NCBI GenBank assembly: GCA_017453605.1
Contig: JAFTEP010000252.1
Location: 1-18,905 of the forward strand
Reading direction: 5' to 3'
Length of the DNA: 18,905 nucleotides
Source of the DNA: Clostridia bacterium
Lineage (GTDB): Bacteria > Bacillota > Clostridia > Oscillospirales > SIG627
The notes under the pieces were generated by a model. That model saw only the letters and a program-made list of their open reading frames with translations. It did no database searches and was not told where the DNA came from. Each line of letters opens with the position of its first letter. Position 1 is the stretch's first letter. Made by a program: the position numbers and the translations under genes. Below are positions 15,372 through 18,905 of the stretch, one piece after another.

Positions 15372-16996
15372 ACGGTTTTTTGGCACCGGACTGGAAAAAA
15401 AACATGAAAAAGAAATCTTTAAAGCCGCTTATCTTCGCTCTGATATTCGTCCCGATCCTGATCGCCGCCGCCGCGATCTGGATCTTCTCCGCGAACGGAG
15501 AAGTGACCGCCGTCGAGATCAACGGCGGCGATATAGTCTATGAGGACGCCGAAACTATAGAGCTGTTCACCCGGATAGTGGACAAGGCTCAGAAGATCGA
15601 CGAGCCGGCGCACCCGATTGACGAATATCAGAAGTATTCCGTAACGCTGAAAAGGTTTTTCAGCGAGGACAGATATACCTTCTGTTTCAGCGGTTCCGCG
15701 GCGGACTGTCTGATAAAAAAAGGAAAATCGCTCTATAAGATCGACACCGAGGACGCGAAAAAACTGATGATGCTCGACGGACTGAGAGCCGTGAGCGTCG
15801 GGTATGAGATGCCGGAGATCAGAGTCACCTCCGGAGAAAACGCCGTCTCCCTTGCACAAGCGCAGAGCGTGAAGTGGAACTACCGCCTCGCGGATTCGAG
15901 CTTCACCGAGCGCTCGCACGAGCCGGAAAAGGAGATCTCTGTCGAGAAAAGCGCGGATGATGCGATCGCGATCGAATTTTCGCTCGAACCCGACTGGAAC
16001 AACGTGACCGTCACAAACGCCGACAAGATCGTTTACGACGGAGAGGCGGAAAATCTTTCTTCATTTATATTTAATTCCGACGGCAGGCTCGACGTGAAGA
16101 TCAGCGCCAGATGGAACGAAAGCGGCAGCAGGGAGTATTTCGGGGAGCTGGAAGCAAAATTCGTTCTGATATGCGATGCGCCCGCCGAATACACGCTGAG
16201 TTCGCAGACTGCATATCCGGGAGAGCTCGTGACGGTGCTCGCAAAGAACTGCCTCGAAGACGAGATCGAACTGGAATGCGGCATAGCCGGGATCTCAGAA
16301 AAGAACGTCGTCAGTTACGGCTCGCAGAGGATCATCCTGATCCCGATCCCGCTCGACACGGAGCCGGGCGAGTATTCTATTCTCATAAAAGCCGACGGAG
16401 AGGAACAGACTCTCACCTTCGGCGTCGAAAAGAAAAAGTTCGGAGAAGTCAGCCTCGAGAACGTCGACGCGGACAACATGGACCGCGCTTTCAGAAAGCT
16501 TGAAGCCAAACTCGAAGAACTGTCGGCGATGCCGACCGAAGAAATGCTCTGGGACGGCGAGTTCATAACTCCGATGGACGAAATAAGCGGAGCTTGGATC
16601 TCGGCTCAGTTCGGCTCGTATCTGACCGCGGACGGCAAGACCGCCTGGGCAAGACAGCTCGGGCTCGACTACGTCGCGCCGGTCGGCAGCTACATCCGGG
16701 CGTCGAACGCGGGGAAAGTCGTGTTCGCCGGAACGACAGAATACACAGGAAACACGGTCGTCATCGACCACGGGCTCGGGATATATACAGTCTACGGGAA
16801 CCTCGAAACTCTCCTCGTGTCTGAAAACACGACGGTGTTCAAATTCCAGAACATCGGCACGCTCGGGAACACGGGCTTTGCCGGCGGAAGATGTCTGCAC
16901 TTCGAAGCGAGGATCATGGGAGTGGCGGTCAACCCGTCGAGCCAGCTTTTGGGCACAGAACTCGACTTCTTCGATCTCAGACTTTCCGGAAACTGA
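15368..16996 (+). CDS. Membrane-anchored protein with degenerate M23/LytM domain
   Basis: The predicted 542-residue extracytoplasmic protein has an N-terminal membrane anchor (about 19-40), a large region without recognised domain (about 45-395), and a C-terminal M23 peptidase (LytM) fold (about 398-525). The fold is clear from GLDYVAPVGSYI, VVIDHGLGIYTVYGNL and CLHFEARI. The catalytic set is mostly lost: HxGxD reads Q430-L-G-L-D434, the His of YxHL is N478, and the first His of HLH is C509. Only D434 and H511 remain. It is therefore probably a non-enzymatic wall-binding or scaffold protein, like the degenerate LytM domains of EnvC, NlpD or B. subtilis SpoIIQ. The ATG at 15368 overlaps the repressor stop; MKKKSLKP at 15404 is an alternative start. 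Confidence 0.85.
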   Translation: MNGFLAPDWKKNMKKKSLKPLIFALIFVPILIAAAAIWIFSANGEVTAVEINGGDIVYEDAETIELFTRIVDKAQKIDEPAHPIDEYQKYSVTLKRFFSEDRYTFCFSGSAADCLIKKGKSLYKIDTEDAKKLMMLDGLRAVSVGYEMPEIRVTSGENAVSLAQAQSVKWNYRLADSSFTERSHEPEKEISVEKSADDAIAIEFSLEPDWNNVTVTNADKIVYDGEAENLSSFIFNSDGRLDVKISARWNESGSREYFGELEAKFVLICDAPAEYTLSSQTAYPGELVTVLAKNCLEDEIELECGIAGISEKNVVSYGSQRIILIPIPLDTEPGEYSILIKADGEEQTLTFGVEKKKFGEVSLENVDADNMDRAFRKLEAKLEELSAMPTEEMLWDGEFITPMDEISGAWISAQFGSYLTADGKTAWARQLGLDYVAPVGSYIRASNAGKVVFAGTTEYTGNTVVIDHGLGIYTVYGNLETLLVSENTTVFKFQNIGTLGNTGFAGGRCLHFEARIMGVAVNPSSQLLGTELDFFDLRLSGN

Positions 16997-17001
16997 CCCG
17001 A

Positions 17002-17023
17002 AACGGATAAAATCCGTTCTTTT
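17002..17023 (+). terminator. Terminator after the M23-domain gene
   Basis: AACGGAT / ATCCGTT, a 7-bp stem with a 3-nt loop, followed by CTTTT, starting 5 bp after the stop codon. The stem is modest, so some readthrough into the tRNA is possible. Confidence 0.6.
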
Positions 17024-17027
17024 CCCC

Positions 17028-17056
17028 TTGAATTGTCAAGAAAAATGTGATAGAAT
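17028..17056 (+). promoter_or_regulatory. Promoter of the tRNA-Leu gene
   Basis: -35 TTGAAT (17028-17033), 17-bp spacer ending in TGA (extended -10), and -10 TAGAAT (17051-17056). The predicted start falls at about 17063, at the base of a 9-bp hairpin (17062-17070 with 17077-17085) that fills the leader before the tRNA. Confidence 0.7.
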
Positions 17057-17089
17057 ATCCACGCCGCCGGGATCCTCCGGCGGCGATAC

Positions 17090-17172
17090 GCGGGTGTGGC
17101 GAAATTGGCAGACGCGCCGGTCTTAGGAACCGGTGGGCAACCGTGCGGGTTCGACCCCCGCCACCCGCACCA
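17090..17172 (+). tRNA. tRNA-Leu, anticodon UAG
   Basis: The acceptor stem GCGGGTG (17090-17096) pairs with CACCCGC (17162-17168), followed by discriminator A and an encoded CCA. The anticodon stem CCGGT/ACCGG encloses the loop CTTAGGA with anticodon TAG at 17124-17126, which reads CUN leucine codons. The T-arm is GCGGG-TTCGACC-CCCGC. A variable arm follows the anticodon stem as expected for class II tRNA-Leu, though a short one. Confidence 0.95.
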
Positions 17173-17210
17173 GAAAAACCGTTCCTCCCGGAACGGTTTT
17201 TCTGGTGCGG
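17165..17210 (+). terminator. Terminator palindrome that includes the tRNA 3' end
   Basis: A perfect 21-bp inverted repeat (17165-17185 with 17190-17210) around the loop TCCC. The inner part (ACCGTTCC, loop, GGAACGGTTTTT) is an ordinary intrinsic terminator with a T5 run. The outer part pairs the last 8 nt of the tRNA, including CCA, with a downstream copy. The symmetry means it could also act on the minus strand. Confidence 0.75.
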
Positions 17211-17534
17211 ATCCAAGCCGCCGAAGGAGGCTTGGTATGTAATCAGCGCGCAAGCGCTGTATGTGATCACGGCGTCGGCCGTGCATGTAATCAGCGCGCA
17301 AGCGCTGTATGTGATCACGGCGCCGGCCGTGCATGTAATCAGCGCGCAAGCGCTGTATGTGATCGCCGAAGGCGTATGTAATCATTCTCGCCCGATCCGC
17401 TCGATAGGGCGAGATCGATCACATACACTTGCTTCGCAAGTGAAATTTTTTTACAAACGGTTTGATTCTTTAATGTTCCCGCGCCGACGCGTCATCTCTC
17501 CCCCGCCTTTCCCGGAGAAAAGCGCGGGGCGGTA
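17173..17534. other. Non-coding region between tRNA-Leu and the membrane protein gene
   Basis: This stretch holds the tRNA terminator and the hairpin array. After the last hairpin there is a T7 run (17446-17452), then about 80 bp in which the only structure I see is a weak CCCCGC / GCGGGG pairing (17501-17506 with 17523-17528) just before the next promoter. Frames crossing the array stay open on both strands only because its 24-bp period is a multiple of three. Confidence 0.75.
17213..17442 (+). repeat. Array of nine short hairpins with variable, covarying stems
   Basis: Hairpins lie at 17213-17235, 17244-17259, 17268-17283, 17292-17307, 17316-17331, 17340-17355, 17364-17374, 17386-17414 and 17426-17442. 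Numbers 2-7 start every 24 bp. They are joined by a conserved linker, (T/C)ATGT(A/G)ATC. Stem types alternate: CAGCGC-GCAA-GCGCTG three times, CACGGC-GYCG-GCCGTG twice between them, then CGCC-GAA-GGCG, CTCGCCC/GGGCGAG, and CACTTGC/GCAAGTG. The linker before the last hairpin is inverted (GATCACATAC). Both arms of each stem differ together, so structure is kept while sequence changes. No transposase, Cas gene or coding function is seen nearby. Confidence 0.85.
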
Positions 17535-17563
17535 TTGAAAAAACGGCGGATCCGTGGTATAAT
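17535..17563 (+). promoter_or_regulatory. Promoter of the membrane protein-GNAT unit
   Basis: -35 TTGAAA (17535-17540) and consensus -10 TATAAT (17558-17563) with a 17-bp spacer. The leader to the ATG at 17655 is about 85 nt and ends with an AGGAGG ribosome site. Confidence 0.8.
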
Positions 17564-17654
17564 TTGTGCGGCGGGATCGCAGGAAAACGTTTGGCTGACG
17601 GCGATCGACGGCGATGATCTCAACTCATATTATTCTTTTCAGGAGGACTTTTTT

Positions 17655-18203
17655 ATGAAAACGCTTAAAATCATCCAGACCTTAATGAAGATCGCAAAGA
17701 TACTCTGCAGGATCATCTTCATATTCTGTATAGTGGGCTTCTGCTTATGCGCGGCGGGCATCGTCAGCCTGGCGCTCGGAGTCGAAACGCTGAAGATCGG
17801 AGACGTCACGCTCCACGGGCTGATCGAAAACGAAGCCGGGATCGGTATGCCCGAGCTTTACGCGGCGATCGCGGTCGGTATGGTCTTCTGCGTATCGGAG
17901 GCGGTGCTTTGCAGGTTTGCCGAAAACTACTTCAAAAACGAGCTCGCCGACGGAACGCCCTTTACCCTGCGCGGATCGAAGGAACTGCTCCGTCTCGGCA
18001 TCTTAGCCGTCGTGATCCCCCTTGCCGCGCTCATCGTCTGCTCGATCGGGCTCGGGATCGCCGCGCACTTTTATCCTGCTGTTGAAAAGATCCGCCTAAG
18101 CGACTATTCTTCCGTCGGAACGGGCGTCTTTATGATCATCCTGTCACTTTTCTGCCGCAGCGGAGCCGAACAGATCGGAGATAAAACAGAGACCGCCGGC
18201 TGA
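17655..18203 (+). CDS. Four-helix membrane protein, DUF2975-like
   Basis: Function unknown. The ATG at 17655 follows AGGAGG by 8 nt, which decides this start over longer frames reaching back into the promoter. The 182-residue protein has four predicted membrane helices (about 13-41, 66-88, 113-138 and 150-166). A short charged stretch before the third helix, NELADGTPFTLRGSKELLRLGI, resembles the conserved GxPFT motif of DUF2975 proteins. Those are often followed by a small XRE-type regulator gene, which is not present here; an acetyltransferase follows instead, 15 bp away. The family call is by motif and topology only. Confidence 0.7.
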   Translation: MKTLKIIQTLMKIAKILCRIIFIFCIVGFCLCAAGIVSLALGVETLKIGDVTLHGLIENEAGIGMPELYAAIAVGMVFCVSEAVLCRFAENYFKNELADGTPFTLRGSKELLRLGILAVVIPLAALIVCSIGLGIAAHFYPAVEKIRLSDYSSVGTGVFMIILSLFCRSGAEQIGDKTETAG

Positions 18204-18218
18204 TACGGCGGCTGAAAA

Positions 18219-18737
18219 ATGAAAATGGAAACCGAAAGACTTGTGATGGACTCTCTCAAAGAGAGCGACAAAGAAGACTACTTCTTCAACGTATCCCACG
18301 ACAAAAAGGTGCTCGAGACCTTTATGTGCCCGTACGTTGAGACTTTAGATGACTTTGATTTTGATGCGATCCTTTCCCGATACCGCGACAGCGACCGGCT
18401 CATGCCGATCCGGCTGAAAAGCACGATGCGGCTCATCGGACTTCTCGTTTATTTCGAGGAGACGGAGACCTCCTGCGAGATAGGCTACTGCATAGGATCG
18501 CGCTTCTGAGGAAAAGGTTACGCGACAGAAGCGGTCGGAAAGTACATAGAATATCTGTTCGGAAAAAAAGGCTTTCAGAAGATCTGCGCCTCGTTTTTCT
18601 CCGGCAACGACGCCTCTCGGCGCGTGATGGAAAAATGCGGGATGACTTTCTTTAGGTTCGCTCCGAAGGAGCTGACCTATCTCGGCGTCGGGCGCGATCT
18701 GACATATTATTCGGTGGATAGGGATAAGTATATCTGA
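18219..18737 (+). pseudogene. GNAT-family N-acetyltransferase interrupted by an in-frame TGA
   Basis: A 172-codon frame related to RimJ/RimL-type acetyltransferases that use acetyl-CoA. It starts MKMETERLVMDSLKESD, typical of the group. The core EIGYCIGSRF is followed by TGA (18507-18509) and then GKGYATEAVGKYIEYLF, the acetyl-CoA-binding motif A. Downstream comes the stretch NDASRRVMEKCGM. Relatives commonly have Trp just before GKGYATEA, so TGG to TGA is the simplest explanation. The frame stays open 75 further codons to a natural stop, so the lesion looks recent, or TGA is read through. Without readthrough the 96-residue product lacks the cofactor site. The ribosome site is weak; it is probably co-transcribed with the upstream gene. 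Confidence 0.85.
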
Positions 18738-18753
18738 ATCATTCTGCACAGAT

Positions 18754-18777
18754 AAGGGCGGGCTTTTGCCCGCCCTT
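18754..18777. terminator. Bidirectional terminator between converging genes
   Basis: AAGGGCGGGC-TTTT-GCCCGCCCTT is a perfect 10-bp stem flanked by A and T runs on both sides. It lies 16 bp after the GNAT stop and 4 bp after the stop of the converging minus-strand gene, so it can serve both. Confidence 0.85.
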
Positions 18778-18781
18778 TGTG

Positions 18782-18905
18782 TCAGATCTTTTCTATCGGC
18801 AACCACAGCTCGATATATCTGGACTGACTTAAAGTTTCATCACCGTTTTTATAGTACCAATGTGTCACTGCGATTTCCGGGGCGTCTGCAAGCTGATATC
18901 CTGAC
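18782..18905 (-). CDS. C-terminal end of a GyrI-like/AraC effector-binding domain protein (partial)
   Basis: Forty codons and a TGA at the window edge; the gene continues beyond it. The visible end contains YQLADAPEIAVTHWYYK and RYIELWLPIEKI, the characteristic finish of the GyrI-like small-molecule-binding domain found alone or at the C-terminus of AraC- and MerR-type regulators. Which architecture applies cannot be seen here. The frame is intact within the window. Confidence 0.75.
   Translation of the reverse strand, partial: SGYQLADAPEIAVTHWYYKNGDETLSQSRYIELWLPIEKI

Noticed and set aside
17236..17286. CRP-like sites (TGTGATCAC) in the array linkers
   Set aside because: The sequence arises from the repeat linker meeting the next stem; spacing does not match TGTGA-N6-TCACA and no regulated promoter lies within reach.
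17213..17442. CRISPR array
   Set aside because: Repeats are palindromic and very short, there are no unique spacers of uniform length, and no cas genes are in view.
16792..17538. Long open frames on both strands crossing the tRNA-Leu and the hairpin array, giving repetitive peptides
   Set aside because: They overlap a certain tRNA gene and its terminator, and stay open only because the repeat period (24 bp) is a multiple of three. No ribosome site or coding signature is present.
17535..17654. N-terminal extension of the DUF2975-like protein
   Set aside because: The extension starts inside the -35 box, whereas the ATG at 17655 has a perfect AGGAGG site and opens directly into the first membrane helix.
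18507..18509. TGA reassigned to Trp across the genome
   Set aside because: Many intact genes here end in TGA (ftsZ, ftsQ, murG, mraY, murE, rsmH, mraZ, rsmD and others), so TGA is a normal stop.

Overview
The window looks like chromosomal DNA from a member of the class Clostridia (Firmicutes). Coding DNA is moderately GC-rich, while promoters are AT-rich with strong sigma-A type -35/-10 boxes. The division and cell-wall (dcw) cluster has the Firmicutes order with a PASTA-bearing, SpoVD/Pbp2x-type transpeptidase. MurE carries the Arg-containing motif expected of a meso-diaminopimelate (DAP) ligase. The standard bacterial code is used: most genes end in TGA. Species cannot be named from the sequence alone.

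Positions 1-13160, minus strand: a compact dcw operon reading mraZ, rsmH, ftsL-like, a SpoVD-type transpeptidase, murE, murF, mraY, ftsW, murG, ftsQ/divIB, ftsZ. Genes overlap or lie within about 45 bp of each other as far as ftsQ. It starts at a strong promoter whose initially transcribed region carries three G-rich pentamers at 10-bp spacing, like a MraZ operator. ftsZ has a second promoter of its own and ends at a hairpin at the window edge. murD, murC, murB and ftsA are absent from their usual places, and the C-terminal tail of FtsZ is atypical.

Positions 13254-14450, minus strand: a two-gene operon rsmD-coaD (16S rRNA methyltransferase, phosphopantetheine adenylyltransferase) overlapping by 4 bp. 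Two GC-rich hairpins follow it and separate it from the dcw promoter.

Positions 14596-17020, plus strand: a divergent pair of translationally coupled genes. The first is an XRE/S24 LexA-type self-cleaving repressor with intact catalytic residues. The second is a membrane-anchored M23/LytM-domain protein that has lost most zinc and catalytic residues, so it is probably a pseudoenzyme.

Positions 17028-17452: a tRNA-Leu(UAG) with a good promoter and a terminator palindrome that swallows the tRNA 3' end. It is followed by an array of nine small hairpins separated by a conserved linker. Stem sequences vary between hairpins but both arms change together. This array is the most unusual structure in the window, and I know of no named class for it.

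Positions 17535-18905: a promoter, a four-helix membrane protein resembling DUF2975, a GNAT acetyltransferase interrupted by one TGA where Trp is expected, a bidirectional terminator, and the 3' end of a converging gene with a GyrI-like/AraC effector-binding domain.
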